The notes under the pieces: model-generated
What the model was told of the DNA's origin: nothing
The model's database searches: none
What the model saw: the letters and a program-made list of their open reading frames with translations, nothing else
Shown here: one piece after another, positions 16,878 through 25,436 of the stretch
How positions within the stretch are numbered: the stretch's first letter is position 1
Layout of the letters: every line of letters starts with the position of its first letter
Translations under genes and position numbers: made by a program
Source: Nonomuraea purpurea
Lineage (GTDB): Bacteria; Actinomycetota; Actinomycetes; Streptosporangiales; Streptosporangiaceae
Assembly: GCF_042650645.1 (NCBI RefSeq)
Contig: NZ_JBHSBI010000035.1
Location: forward strand, 1 to 64,000
Length of the DNA: 64,000 nt
Reading direction: 5' to 3'

Positions 16878-18517
16878 GACGCCGCTCCCTGGAAGATCGC
16901 CCGGTAGCCGGGCTCCCGCCACAGCAGGTGGTGCGCGCCAACGGCGCGGACCTTCCCGTCCTCCAGCCAGACCACCTGGTCGGCGCGGGCGGCCGTGGCG
17001 AGCCGGTGGGCGGCGATGAGCCGGGTGCGGCCTCCGGTGGTGAGCGCCCTGCTGACCTGGCGCTCGGTGACGGTGTCGAGGCTCGAGGTGGCGTCGTCGA
17101 GCACCAGCAGTCGCTCGCCCCTGGCGAACGCCCTGGCCAGGCCGAGCCGCTGGCGTTCGCCGCCGGACATCGGGGCCTCGCGCAGCGGGGTGTCGTAGCC
17201 GAGCGGCAACCGCCGGACGAAGGTGTCCGCGCTGGCGGCCACGGCGGCCCGCCGGTGACCTGGCCCGATGGCCTCGGCGATGGTGGCGCCGAGGAGGACG
17301 GGGCGTTCGAAGGCGTAGCCGATGGCCCTGTTCAGCTCGCCTCTGGACAGCTCGCGCAGCGGGACCCCGTCGAGCAGGACGGTTCCGCGTTCGGGGTCGG
17401 CCAGACGGCCCGCCAGGGCGGCCAGCAGGGATTTGCCCGCCCCCGACCGCCCCACCACGGCGGTGACCGTCCCTCCGGGCAGCGTCAGGTCGCCGACGGT
17501 CAACTCGCCCACCGCGACGTCGCGGAACTCGACCGTTCCCTGGCCGGGCGGGAGCGTGCGCGGTCCGTAGGCGACCGGTGTCAGGGCCAGGACGTCGGAC
17601 ACCCGTTCGGCGGCGGCCCGCGCCCTGGCCAGCCCGCCGACGTGACCGAGCGCGGTGCTGAGCGCGGCCCCGAGCACGGCGTAGCGGGCGGCGGCGTACA
17701 ACTCGCCGACGGTGAGCTGCCCGGCGGCGAGCATGAACCCGCCGGCGATCAGCACGCCGACCTCAAGGAGCGGCACCACCAGGCCCGCCTGGACGGCGGC
17801 GGTCGCGTTGGCGCGCCACAGGTCCATGCCGTGGGCGCGCAGCCGGGGCAGCGGCGCCAGCACCCGCCGCGCCTCCCGGTCCGCGGTGCCGGCGGCGGCG
17901 ATCGTGCGGGCGCCGTCCATGGCGTCCACGAGCCTGGCGGCGATCTCGCCCTGGACCTGCTGGTATCCGCCCGCTATCGCAGTCGTGGCACGCAGGAAGG
18001 CGCGCAGGGCGAGCAGGATGACGACGATGCCCGCCCCGAGCGTGAGCGTCAGGACGGGGGCGATGAGGGTGAGCATGACCAGCGCGCCCACGGTGGGGAC
18101 CAGGAGGGCGACGGCGCTGATCACCGTCTCCGGCGCCCTGCCGACCTCCTCGGTGTTCAGTCCTGCCCGGGAGACGAGTTCACCTTCGGGGAAGCGGCGG
18201 GTGGCCGCGGGGCCCGCGCCGAGCACGTGCCGCAGGACGCCGAGCCGGAGCGTGGCCGCGGCGTGGGCGCCGCTGGCGCCGCGCGCCCAGACGCCGAGAC
18301 TTTCGCAGAGCATGACCACGACGACGAGGCAGACGCAGAGCGCCAGCCAGGAGGTGCCGTCCGGCCGGCCGGAGACGAGCGTGTCCACGGTACGCCCGAT
18401 GGCGTACGGGATCGCCAGCTCACCGGCCGCCCCGGCGACCGCGGTGAGCGCGAGGACGGCCGGCCATGGGCCGTTGCGCCGTACCGCGCCGATCACCAGC
18501 CGGTCTCCTGCCCGCAC
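16874..18517 (-). CDS. ABC exporter half-transporter, degenerate partner
   Basis: 547 aa using GTG 18517, which has a GGAGG ribosome site 6 bp upstream. The longer frame to 18613 would run through the stem-loop after lanA. Transmembrane domain first, nucleotide-binding domain last: Walker A VGRSGAGKS, signature MSGGERQ (good), Walker B LLVLDDATSSLD, in which the catalytic glutamate is aspartate, and AAHRL switch. Together with the next gene it forms a heterodimeric exporter, immediately downstream of the precursor peptide gene and separated from it by a stem-loop. Confidence 0.88.
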   Translation of the reverse strand: MRAGDRLVIGAVRRNGPWPAVLALTAVAGAAGELAIPYAIGRTVDTLVSGRPDGTSWLALCVCLVVVVMLCESLGVWARGASGAHAAATLRLGVLRHVLGAGPAATRRFPEGELVSRAGLNTEEVGRAPETVISAVALLVPTVGALVMLTLIAPVLTLTLGAGIVVILLALRAFLRATTAIAGGYQQVQGEIAARLVDAMDGARTIAAAGTADREARRVLAPLPRLRAHGMDLWRANATAAVQAGLVVPLLEVGVLIAGGFMLAAGQLTVGELYAAARYAVLGAALSTALGHVGGLARARAAAERVSDVLALTPVAYGPRTLPPGQGTVEFRDVAVGELTVGDLTLPGGTVTAVVGRSGAGKSLLAALAGRLADPERGTVLLDGVPLRELSRGELNRAIGYAFERPVLLGATIAEAIGPGHRRAAVAASADTFVRRLPLGYDTPLREAPMSGGERQRLGLARAFARGERLLVLDDATSSLDTVTERQVSRALTTGGRTRLIAAHRLATAARADQVVWLEDGKVRAVGAHHLLWREPGYRAIFQGAAS

Positions 18518-18548
18518 CCCGCGCCTCCCTCGTCGATCCGGTTTCGCG

Positions 18549-18583
18549 CGATCCCCGCGCCGTCGTGGACGGCGCGGGGATCG
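18549..18583 (-). terminator. Strong stem-loop between lanA and ABC genes
   Basis: Perfect 16-bp GC-rich stem with a GTG triloop, starting 11 bases after the lanA stop on the minus strand. No T-run follows. In this position it probably acts as a partial terminator or mRNA-end stabiliser that keeps precursor transcript above exporter transcript. Confidence 0.7.
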
Positions 18584-18593
18584 ATATATCGGT

Positions 18594-18725
18594 TCAGTGG
18601 CAGAGAGCGACACTGAGGTTGCTCGGCTTGCCGGAGTGGCAAGTCAGAGCGGTGAGCGTGCTGCCGCCGCTGGCCACGTCGCTGGCCGCGGGAGCCTCGA
18701 GACCCTGAAGGTCGAGAAGCACCAT
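18594..18725 (-). CDS. lanA: Class III lanthipeptide precursor peptide (LanA), 43 aa
   Basis: ATG 18725 follows AAGGAGGTG 10 bp upstream, and that site lies within the last codons of lanKC (stop 18731-18733). Leader: VLLDLQGLEAP carries the conserved L-L-x-L-Q helix that class III kinase-cyclases recognise, and P12 could be the prolyl-oligopeptidase site. A Gly-Gly pair stands at 20-21. Core: two S-x2-S/T-x3-C units, S22/T25/C29 and S35/S38/C42, ending in a final histidine. These are labionin/lanthionine motifs as in SapB, labyrinthopeptin and flavipeptin. The first unit has threonine at its central position, so a methyl-substituted bridge is expected. The gene is too short for default gene callers. 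Confidence 0.93.
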   Translation of the reverse strand: MVLLDLQGLEAPAASDVASGGSTLTALTCHSGKPSNLSVALCH

Positions 18726-18730
18726 GTGTG

Positions 18731-21253
18731 TTACACCTCCTTCCGGGGTGAGTCGGGGGCAGGCCGCCCGGGAGCGGCCTCCAGGAACGGCAGGTGGCCT
18801 GACTGGCCGCCCATCACCACGGCGAGGGCGAAGAGCACGCCCGCCGTTCCGGTCGAGAAATCCATGGACAGGCGCAGGAGCTGGTCTCCGGGGAAGGCGA
18901 GCCCGCCGCCGTACGGCAGCGCGTGCCACCTGAGCCCCTTCACCTGGGCCTGTGGGTCGCCGGCGCGCGCGGCGAGGATGCCCGCGCGGCCGGTGAAGAG
19001 CCCTGACTGGACGAAGAAGCCGGCGCGTCCGACGAGCCGCAGCTCGGCCAGCGCGGTCGCGAACGCCTCGTCGTGCCGGTGCGCGAGGTAGCGCTCCAGC
19101 ACCAGGGCGATGCCGGCGGAGCCCTCGTCGAGGTAGGGCAGCAGCCGCCACCCCTGGTTGACCTGGAGCGAGCCGTCCTGGGCGTGCCTGCAGCGGTGCA
19201 GGTCCTGGCGGAGCGCGGTGGCCGCCAGGTCGAGCAGCGCAGGGTCGCCGGTGTGCTCGTAGGCGCGCAGGAACAGCAGCGCGGGGCCGGACGAGCCGTA
19301 CATCAGGCCGGCGCGCGGATGGGTGCCGCCGCTGATCTCGGAGACGGGGCCGCCGAGCCGTTCCGCGCAGATGTCCACCGCGCGCAGGGCGAGGTCGGCG
19401 CGGCCGAAGTGGAGGAGGTTCAGGCCGACGCCTGACAGGCCGGAGTACAGGGCCGACTCCAGGTGCTCCCACTTCTCGCGCAGGCAGACCTCGATGAGGT
19501 CGCGGGCGTCCTGGTGGTGTCCGAGCAGGTCGAGGACGTAGGCGATGCCGTGCAGGCCGTCGTACACGCCCAGGCCGGAGCCGGGGACCGGGTGGCGGGC
19601 CCGCTCGCGCAGCCAGCTTTCGTACTCGGGGAAGGGGCCGAGCCCGGCACGGTCGAGGGCGAACAGCACGCCGGCCGCGCCGTGGGCCAGGTTGAGGCCG
19701 CCTCCCGGCTGGAACTGGGCCACGTCGCCGGGGAAGAGCCGGTCGTCGCGCTCGGGGGTGGCGGAGGCCACGATGGCCCGGCGCATCGCCTCGCGCAGGT
19801 CGGGCCAGGTGTCCGGCATGGGCGCGCCGGGCGCCGCTTTCTCGCCGCCCGCGATGGTCGAGACGGCCTGGTCCACCGTCTCGGCGGGGACGGGGAACGT
19901 CTCCTTGACGAGCTCGCCGAGGTGGGCCACCTTGGGCCGGTGCAGCGGCAGCATGATCGTGCACTGCGGCGCGAACAGGCCCAGGCGCAGGCAGGCCAGC
20001 GCGTACCGGTCGATGTCCACGCCGTGCCGGTCGGCGGGCGGGGCGAAGGCCGGGTGGGCGAGCGCGGCGCGGGCCCGGTCGTCGGCGAGCGTGGCGACCT
20101 CGTAGTCGATCAGCGCCACCCGGCCGTCGTCGGTCAGCAGGATGTTGTCCGGGTGCAGGTCGCCGAAGACGACCCCGCGCTCGTGCAGCGATGCGACCGC
20201 CTTCTCCACCTCGCGCAGGGTCTCGACGGCCCATGCGGTGTAGTCGGCCAGGTCCTGCTCTGTGCAGGTGGCGCGGGTCAGCGGGTAGCGGAAGACCAGG
20301 CGGCGCTGCAGCGGCGTGCCGTCGACGAACTCCTGCACGAGGAAGTGGTGCTCGCCCAGCGTGAAGTAGCCGTGCACGGCGGGCGCGGCGGGCAGCCCTG
20401 ACAGGCGTTCGAGGATGTCGCGCTCGTGTTCGAGCCTGGCGACGGCGTCGCGTCCTGCCGCGTCCAGCCCGGCGTGGGGCCTGGCCTCCTTGAGCACCAC
20501 CCGCTCCCCCGTGCGGGTGTCGCGTCCGAGGTAGACGCCGCCGCCGTTGGAGAAGTGCAGGACGCTTTCGACCTGGTACGGCAGCCCGCCCAGCGTCACG
20601 GAGTTGCGCGCGGCCAGGTGGGGCTCCAGGAAGGCGGGCAGTGTCGTCCACGGCGGCACCGAGAACGTGGCCCCGCGCACGTCGGGCACCAGCCGTCCAT
20701 CGCCGTCCTCGACGGCCAGCACGCGTTCGCCGGCGGCGGACAGGCAGTGGCGTTCGGCGAAGCCGCCGTACCTGACGAACAGCGGGCCGGTGCCGTAGCG
20801 CAGGTCGCTGAGGATGTAGGGGCCCTTGACCTCGCGCAGGAGCTCGTCGAGCTCTTTGAGCACGAGTTCGAGCTGGGCCTCGTCCCTTGGGTAGACGGTG
20901 AGCAGCTTGCCGCTGGACGCCCGGGAGGCGGCCTTGGAGTTGACCATGACCAGGACGGCGACACCGCGCAGGAACTTGAACGCGATTCCCCGCGACAGGC
21001 AGTAGTCCCGGACGGCCGCGATGGCCTTTTCCGCGTCTTCCACCCGGGCGGAGACGTGAATCTTCCAGCCTTGGGCGGGCAGCGCCGGCGCGTCGTCGGG
21101 GGCGAAATAGGCCCAGGTGTCGGTGAGTGCGGTGGACCAGCGGGCGGGTACGGATGCGCGCAGAATGGGGTAGTCGGCGTCGGCGGCCGTGCTGTGCTCC
21201 AGCGAGTCGTAGAACCGCTGGTCTACCAGGCAGTACAGCTCGTACTTGTCCAT
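18731..21253 (-). CDS. lanKC: Class III lanthionine synthetase LanKC
   Basis: 840 aa, the usual length. An N-terminal lyase-like region opens with YELYCLVDQRFYD. The central kinase domain has lysine in VVLKEARPHA and the catalytic loop VVFGDLHPDNILL followed by ALIDYEVA. The C-terminal LanC-like cyclase (about 510-840) has YDGLHGIAYVLDLLG, YSGLSGVGLNLL and GSSGPALLFL but no obvious zinc ligands, as is normal for class III. It phosphorylates and eliminates Ser/Thr in the precursor and closes the rings with Cys. The start at 21253 has a GGAGG ribosome site 10 bp upstream. First gene of the operon lanKC-lanA-ABC-ABC-peptidase. Confidence 0.95.
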   Translation of the reverse strand: MDKYELYCLVDQRFYDSLEHSTAADADYPILRASVPARWSTALTDTWAYFAPDDAPALPAQGWKIHVSARVEDAEKAIAAVRDYCLSRGIAFKFLRGVAVLVMVNSKAASRASSGKLLTVYPRDEAQLELVLKELDELLREVKGPYILSDLRYGTGPLFVRYGGFAERHCLSAAGERVLAVEDGDGRLVPDVRGATFSVPPWTTLPAFLEPHLAARNSVTLGGLPYQVESVLHFSNGGGVYLGRDTRTGERVVLKEARPHAGLDAAGRDAVARLEHERDILERLSGLPAAPAVHGYFTLGEHHFLVQEFVDGTPLQRRLVFRYPLTRATCTEQDLADYTAWAVETLREVEKAVASLHERGVVFGDLHPDNILLTDDGRVALIDYEVATLADDRARAALAHPAFAPPADRHGVDIDRYALACLRLGLFAPQCTIMLPLHRPKVAHLGELVKETFPVPAETVDQAVSTIAGGEKAAPGAPMPDTWPDLREAMRRAIVASATPERDDRLFPGDVAQFQPGGGLNLAHGAAGVLFALDRAGLGPFPEYESWLRERARHPVPGSGLGVYDGLHGIAYVLDLLGHHQDARDLIEVCLREKWEHLESALYSGLSGVGLNLLHFGRADLALRAVDICAERLGGPVSEISGGTHPRAGLMYGSSGPALLFLRAYEHTGDPALLDLAATALRQDLHRCRHAQDGSLQVNQGWRLLPYLDEGSAGIALVLERYLAHRHDEAFATALAELRLVGRAGFFVQSGLFTGRAGILAARAGDPQAQVKGLRWHALPYGGGLAFPGDQLLRLSMDFSTGTAGVLFALAVVMGGQSGHLPFLEAAPGRPAPDSPRKEV

Positions 21254-21393
21254 TGTGCGCGGACCTCCAGGGGGGCGTGCTCAAAAGATTGCCGCCCTGG
21301 AGCGATTCGGTCTAGTTACACGTAACATTGACGAAATATGCTTAATGAACTTGCATTTGTGCGTTTTTCACAATGTACCGGGCGAACGAATGA
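21254..21393 (-). promoter_or_regulatory. Probable lan operon promoter region with inverted repeat
   Basis: AT-richer 140-bp gap between the kinase gene stop and lanKC. It contains GTTAC-ac-GTAAC at 21315-21326, a compact inverted repeat about 60 bp before the start codon. It is a reasonable binding site for the LuxR-type regulator. No promoter hexamers are assigned with confidence. Confidence 0.45.
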
Positions 21394-22524
21394 TTACCTC
21401 TTCCGTGGGACGTACACCGTGAACGCGAATTGGCCGCTCCGCGACGAGGTGGCCTCCAGCCAGCCGCCCAGCTCCTCCACGCGTTCCGCCAGGTTCGCCA
21501 GGCCCTGGCCCGCGTCGCCGGGGCGGCGCGGCGGGCGTACCCCGTCGTTCCTGATCGTCAGGCGGACCATTTGGTCACGTTCCAACAGATGAATCGTGCA
21601 CTGGCGGGCCTCGGCGTGCCGCAGGACGTTCGTCACGCCCTCGCGCAGGGAGTGGGTGAGCGCCTCCTCGACCTCCCTGGGCAGGTCGCGACAGGCCACC
21701 CTGACCTGACAGCGCACCTGCACCGACTCCAGCAGCGAACGCGCCGAGCCCAGCTCGGCCGCCAGCGAGGAGCCGCGCAGGCCGTGGGCGACGGCCCTGA
21801 CGTCGGCCGACAGGCCGCGCAGCAGCTCGACCGTCTCGTTCGCCTCCTCCTGAGCCCGCTTGTCCCCTTCGGCCACCAGCCGCTGCACGAGCTGCGCCTT
21901 CAGCACCAGCACCGTCAGCCGGTGGCCGACCAGGTCGTGCAGGTCGCGGGTGAAACGCCGCCGCTCCAGCACGACGGCCCTGCGCATGACCTCGGTGCGC
22001 GCGTCGGCCAGCTTCCTGGCGCGGGTGGCCAGCGTCACCAGGGCGTACTCGAGCAAGCCGAGCAGCGGGCTGACGACGGCCCAGATCGGATCGATACTGG
22101 AGCGTTCCGGAGCGGCGAGCAGCACGAGGCCGCAGCAGATCGCCAGCACCACGAGCACGATGGACCGGATCCGGGCCGCGACGATCAGCAGCGCGCCGAC
22201 CAGCAGCGCGCACACCGGGGTCCACGCCGCCCCGAACACGGTCAGCGGCAGGTATGTCAGCCAGGCCTGGATCGCCACCAGCCACCACGAGCCCGCACGG
22301 CGTGCCGGCGTCTCCAAGATGAACCTGCCGTGCAGCGTCAGCAGGACCAGCAGCGCGATCGAGCCCTCGACCAGCATCCCCGCCCCGGCCAGCCCGATCT
22401 GGATCGGCACCATCAGGCCGACGCACCCCGCCACCAGTCCGGCGCCGCCCACCCACGTGGAAGACGTGACGATCTTCAGTTTGGAACGTGCCCGTGACAG
22501 GAACCCACGGTGTGTGTCCTCCAC
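21394..22524 (-). CDS. NarL-type sensor histidine kinase of the lanthipeptide locus
   Basis: 376 aa from GTG 22524. About five membrane helices in residues 20-170, a HisKA_3 dimerisation helix with phosphoacceptor histidine in RRFTRDLHDLVGHRL near residue 195, and an ATPase domain (EGVTNVLRHAEA N-box, DAGQGLANLAERVEELGG G-box). It faces the same way as lanKC and lies just upstream. No response regulator is adjacent. The NarL-type regulator at 12598-13206 beyond the peptidase is the probable partner. Confidence 0.85.
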   Translation of the reverse strand: MEDTHRGFLSRARSKLKIVTSSTWVGGAGLVAGCVGLMVPIQIGLAGAGMLVEGSIALLVLLTLHGRFILETPARRAGSWWLVAIQAWLTYLPLTVFGAAWTPVCALLVGALLIVAARIRSIVLVVLAICCGLVLLAAPERSSIDPIWAVVSPLLGLLEYALVTLATRARKLADARTEVMRRAVVLERRRFTRDLHDLVGHRLTVLVLKAQLVQRLVAEGDKRAQEEANETVELLRGLSADVRAVAHGLRGSSLAAELGSARSLLESVQVRCQVRVACRDLPREVEEALTHSLREGVTNVLRHAEARQCTIHLLERDQMVRLTIRNDGVRPPRRPGDAGQGLANLAERVEELGGWLEATSSRSGQFAFTVYVPRKR

Positions 22525-22742
22525 CCCACCCCCGGTAAGCGGTCGGAAACGCCTGATCCGGCCGCCGGCATCGGGCCGCGCGGCTTCCTTCCTGCTCGCA
22601 CGGGTTGGCGCCCCGCCGCCCCGCCCCCCTAATCGACCCGATCAACCTCTGCCCTGTAAAGGCCATTGCCGGTTTTGGACAGTCATGACTCAAGGTTGGA
22701 CATAGCGGTTAAGCAGTACGTTCGCCCCATATGGTGAGCGGT

Positions 22743-23711
22743 ATGGATTTTAGGAGACTTGGTAACACCGGTTTGAACGTCTCGAGGATCTGCCTCGGCA
22801 TGATGAGCTACGGCGACCCCGCCCGGCAGGAATGGGCGCTGGCGCAGGACGAGGCCGAACCGCTCATCCGCAGGGCCGCCGACGCCGGTGTGACCTTCTT
22901 CGACACCGCCGACGTCTACAGCCGCGGCGAGAGCGAGGTCGTGACCGGCAAGGCGCTGCGCGCGATCTTCCCCCGGCGCGAGGACTACGTCCTGGCCACC
23001 AAGGTCTACTTCCCCATGGGCAAGGGCGCCAACGACCGCGGCCTGTCGCGCAAGCACATCCTCGCCGGCATCGACGCCTCGCTCACCCGGCTCGGCACCG
23101 ACTACGTGGACCTCTACCAGATTCACCGCTGGGACGATGAGACGCCCATCGAGGAGACCATGGAGGCCCTGCACGACGTGGTCAAGGCCGGCAAGGCCCG
23201 CTACATCGGGGCTTCGTCCATGTGGGCCTGGCAGTTCGCCAAGGCCCAGCACGTCGCCGAGAAGAACGGGTGGACGGCGTTCGCATCGATGCAGAATCAC
23301 TACAACCTGCTCTACAGGGAGGAGGAGCGGGAGATGCTCCCGCTCTGCGCCGACCAGGGCGTGGGCGTGATCCCGTGGAGCCCGCTGGCCCGCGGCGTGC
23401 TGGCCAGGGCCGGCGCTTCGGCCACGACCGCCAGGACCGGCTCGGACGGGCGCATCGAGTACCTGTACGACCCCGAGAACGACAAGCTCGTCCTCGACCG
23501 GGTGGCCCAGGTGGCGGGCGAGCGCGGGCTGCCGGCCGCGCAGATCGCGCTGGCCTGGCTGCTCCACCAGCCCGCCGTCACCGCGCCGATCGTCGGGGCC
23601 ACCAAGGACCGGCACGTGGACGACGCGGTGGCGGCCGTGTCGGTGTCGTTGTCGCAGGAGGAGCTGGACTTCCTGGCCGAGCCGTACCGGCCGCGCGAGG
23701 TGCGCTTCTGA
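22743..23711 (+). CDS. Aldo/keto reductase
   Basis: 322 aa from ATG 22743; an ATG 12 bp earlier is possible. Opens with MDFRRLGNTGLNVSRICLG. Catalytic residues are in FFDTADVYSRGESE (D and Y), ATKVYFP (K) and YQIHRWD (H), with WSPLARGVL and APIVGATKDRHVDDAV forming the NADPH site. A voltage-channel-beta-like AKR that reduces carbonyls with NADPH; substrate unknown. It is 218 bp from the divergent lanthipeptide kinase gene and need not belong to that locus. Confidence 0.88.
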   Translation: MDFRRLGNTGLNVSRICLGMMSYGDPARQEWALAQDEAEPLIRRAADAGVTFFDTADVYSRGESEVVTGKALRAIFPRREDYVLATKVYFPMGKGANDRGLSRKHILAGIDASLTRLGTDYVDLYQIHRWDDETPIEETMEALHDVVKAGKARYIGASSMWAWQFAKAQHVAEKNGWTAFASMQNHYNLLYREEEREMLPLCADQGVGVIPWSPLARGVLARAGASATTARTGSDGRIEYLYDPENDKLVLDRVAQVAGERGLPAAQIALAWLLHQPAVTAPIVGATKDRHVDDAVAAVSVSLSQEELDFLAEPYRPREVRF

Positions 23712-23749
23712 AGCACAAGATTGTCAGACCCGCGCCCTAAGGTAAGGGC

Positions 23750-25429
23750 ATGCGGGCAAATGAGGAGGCGGCGTCGGCGCTGCAGGAGTACGCGGAGCTG
23801 TTCGCGCTCTGCGGTGGCGACGCCTTCCGGGTGCGGAGCTATCAGAAGGCGGCCAAGGCGATCGCGGGGTTCCCGGAGGACATCTCGGTCGTCGACGTGC
23901 GCTCCGTGCCCGGCGTGGGCGAGGCGATCGCCAAGAAGATGGAGGAGTTCCTGCGGCGCGGAAGCTTCCGGCAGCTCGACGACCTGCGGGGCCGGGTGCC
24001 CGAGGGCGTGCGCAGGCTGACCCGGGTGCCCTCGCTGGGGCCGAAGACGGCGATCATGCTGTTCGAGGACTACGGCATCGACTCCACGGCGGCGCTGAGC
24101 GAGGCGATCACCTCCGGGCGGCTCGACGGCGTCAAGGGCCTCGGCCCCAAGACGCTGGCCAACCTGCTCAAGGGCATCGAGCAGATCGAGCAGGCCGGTC
24201 GCCGGGTCCACGTCGGCGTGGCCATGTCCCTGGCCGAGCAGGTGATGGGGTCGCTGAAGGCCGAGCGCATGACCTACGCCGGGTCGTTGCGGCGGATGAA
24301 GGACACCATCGGCGACATCGACATCCTCGCGGTGGCGCCCGAGTCCATCATGGACGACTTCCGCTCCCAGCCCTACGTCGCCGAGGTCATCGCGGCGGGC
24401 GAGAAGAAGACCTCCATCCGCACGACCTCCGGCATCCAGGTCGACCTGCGCGTGGTGCCCGCCGCCTCGTGGGGCGCGGCCATGCAGTACTTCACGGGCT
24501 CCAAGGAGCACAACGTCGCCATCAGGGAGATGGCGGTCAAGAAGGGCTGGAAGCTGTCGGAGTACGGACTGTTCGAGGGCGAGCGGGTGATCGCCGCCGA
24601 GTCCGAGGAGGACATCTACGCCGCGCTCGGCATGCAGTTCGTGCCGCCGCCGATGCGTGAGGACGGCGGCGAGGTCAAGGCGGCGCTGCGCGGCGAGCTG
24701 CCCACGCTGGTGGAGCTGGCCGACCTCAAGGGCGACCTGCACACCCACACCGACCTGACGGACGGTATCGCCTCGCTCGACGACATGGTGGCCGCCGGCC
24801 GCGCCCGCGGCTACGTCTACTACGCGGTCACCGACCACGCGCCCGATCTGGCGATGCAGCGCATGACCCTGGACAAGGCGCTGGAGCAGCGGGGCAGGGT
24901 GGCGGGGCTCCAAGAGAAGTATCCCGACATGCGGATCCTGCACGGCACCGAGCTCAACATCGCCCCCGACGGGTCGGTCGACTGGCCCGCTGAGGTGCTG
25001 CGGGAGTTCGACGTGTGCGTGGCCTCGGTCCACTCCCACTTCCGGATGTCGCGCGAGGAGATGACCCGGCGCTTCATCACGGCCTGCGAGAACCCGTACG
25101 TCGACATCATCGGCCATCCGACGACACGCAAGATCGGCAAACGGGAGCCCGTGGACGCCGACTGGGACGCCGTCTTCCGCGCCGCCGCCCGCACCGGCAC
25201 CGCCATGGAGATCGACTCCTTCCCCGACCGCTCGGACCTGCCGGCCGATCTGGTGCGGCTGGCCAAGCATCACGGGGTGAAGTTCTCCATCGACAGCGAC
25301 TCGCATGCCATTCCGCACCTCGACAACCAGCGGTTCGGGGTGGGGATCGCGCAGCGGGCCTGGTTGACCACGGACGATGTCATCAACACGTGGCCGCTTG
25401 AGCGACTGCTGACGTTCTTGGGCCGGTGA
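23750..25429 (+). CDS. polX: PolX: family X DNA polymerase with PHP exonuclease domain
   Basis: 559 aa, the normal length for bacterial PolX. Helix-hairpin-helix region (VPGVGEAIAKKMEEFL, VPSLGPKTAIMLF, VKGLGPKTLANLL) in the first 150 residues. Polymerase palm with GSLRRMKDTIGDIDIL and the later catalytic aspartate in GIQVDLRVV. Then a PHP domain (DLHTHTDLTDG, YAVTDHAPDLA, CVASVHSHF, DSDSHAI) with metal-binding histidines and aspartates. It acts in base excision/gap repair, with the PHP part giving 3'-5' exonuclease. The GSxxR motif, often degenerate in PHP-type PolX, reads GSLRR here. Confidence 0.93.
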   Translation: MRANEEAASALQEYAELFALCGGDAFRVRSYQKAAKAIAGFPEDISVVDVRSVPGVGEAIAKKMEEFLRRGSFRQLDDLRGRVPEGVRRLTRVPSLGPKTAIMLFEDYGIDSTAALSEAITSGRLDGVKGLGPKTLANLLKGIEQIEQAGRRVHVGVAMSLAEQVMGSLKAERMTYAGSLRRMKDTIGDIDILAVAPESIMDDFRSQPYVAEVIAAGEKKTSIRTTSGIQVDLRVVPAASWGAAMQYFTGSKEHNVAIREMAVKKGWKLSEYGLFEGERVIAAESEEDIYAALGMQFVPPPMREDGGEVKAALRGELPTLVELADLKGDLHTHTDLTDGIASLDDMVAAGRARGYVYYAVTDHAPDLAMQRMTLDKALEQRGRVAGLQEKYPDMRILHGTELNIAPDGSVDWPAEVLREFDVCVASVHSHFRMSREEMTRRFITACENPYVDIIGHPTTRKIGKREPVDADWDAVFRAAARTGTAMEIDSFPDRSDLPADLVRLAKHHGVKFSIDSDSHAIPHLDNQRFGVGIAQRAWLTTDDVINTWPLERLLTFLGR

Positions 25430-25436
25430 CGGGATG

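Noticed and set aside
18594..21284. 896-aa minus-strand frame ending with the lanA sequence
   Set aside because: The long part is a shadow of lanKC one frame away; only its last 43 codons, with their own start and ribosome site, are real.
23312..25318. 668-aa minus-strand frame opposite polX and the aldo/keto reductase
   Set aside because: Spans the ends of two well-supported plus-strand genes; His/Gly/Arg-rich with no domain, an antisense shadow.
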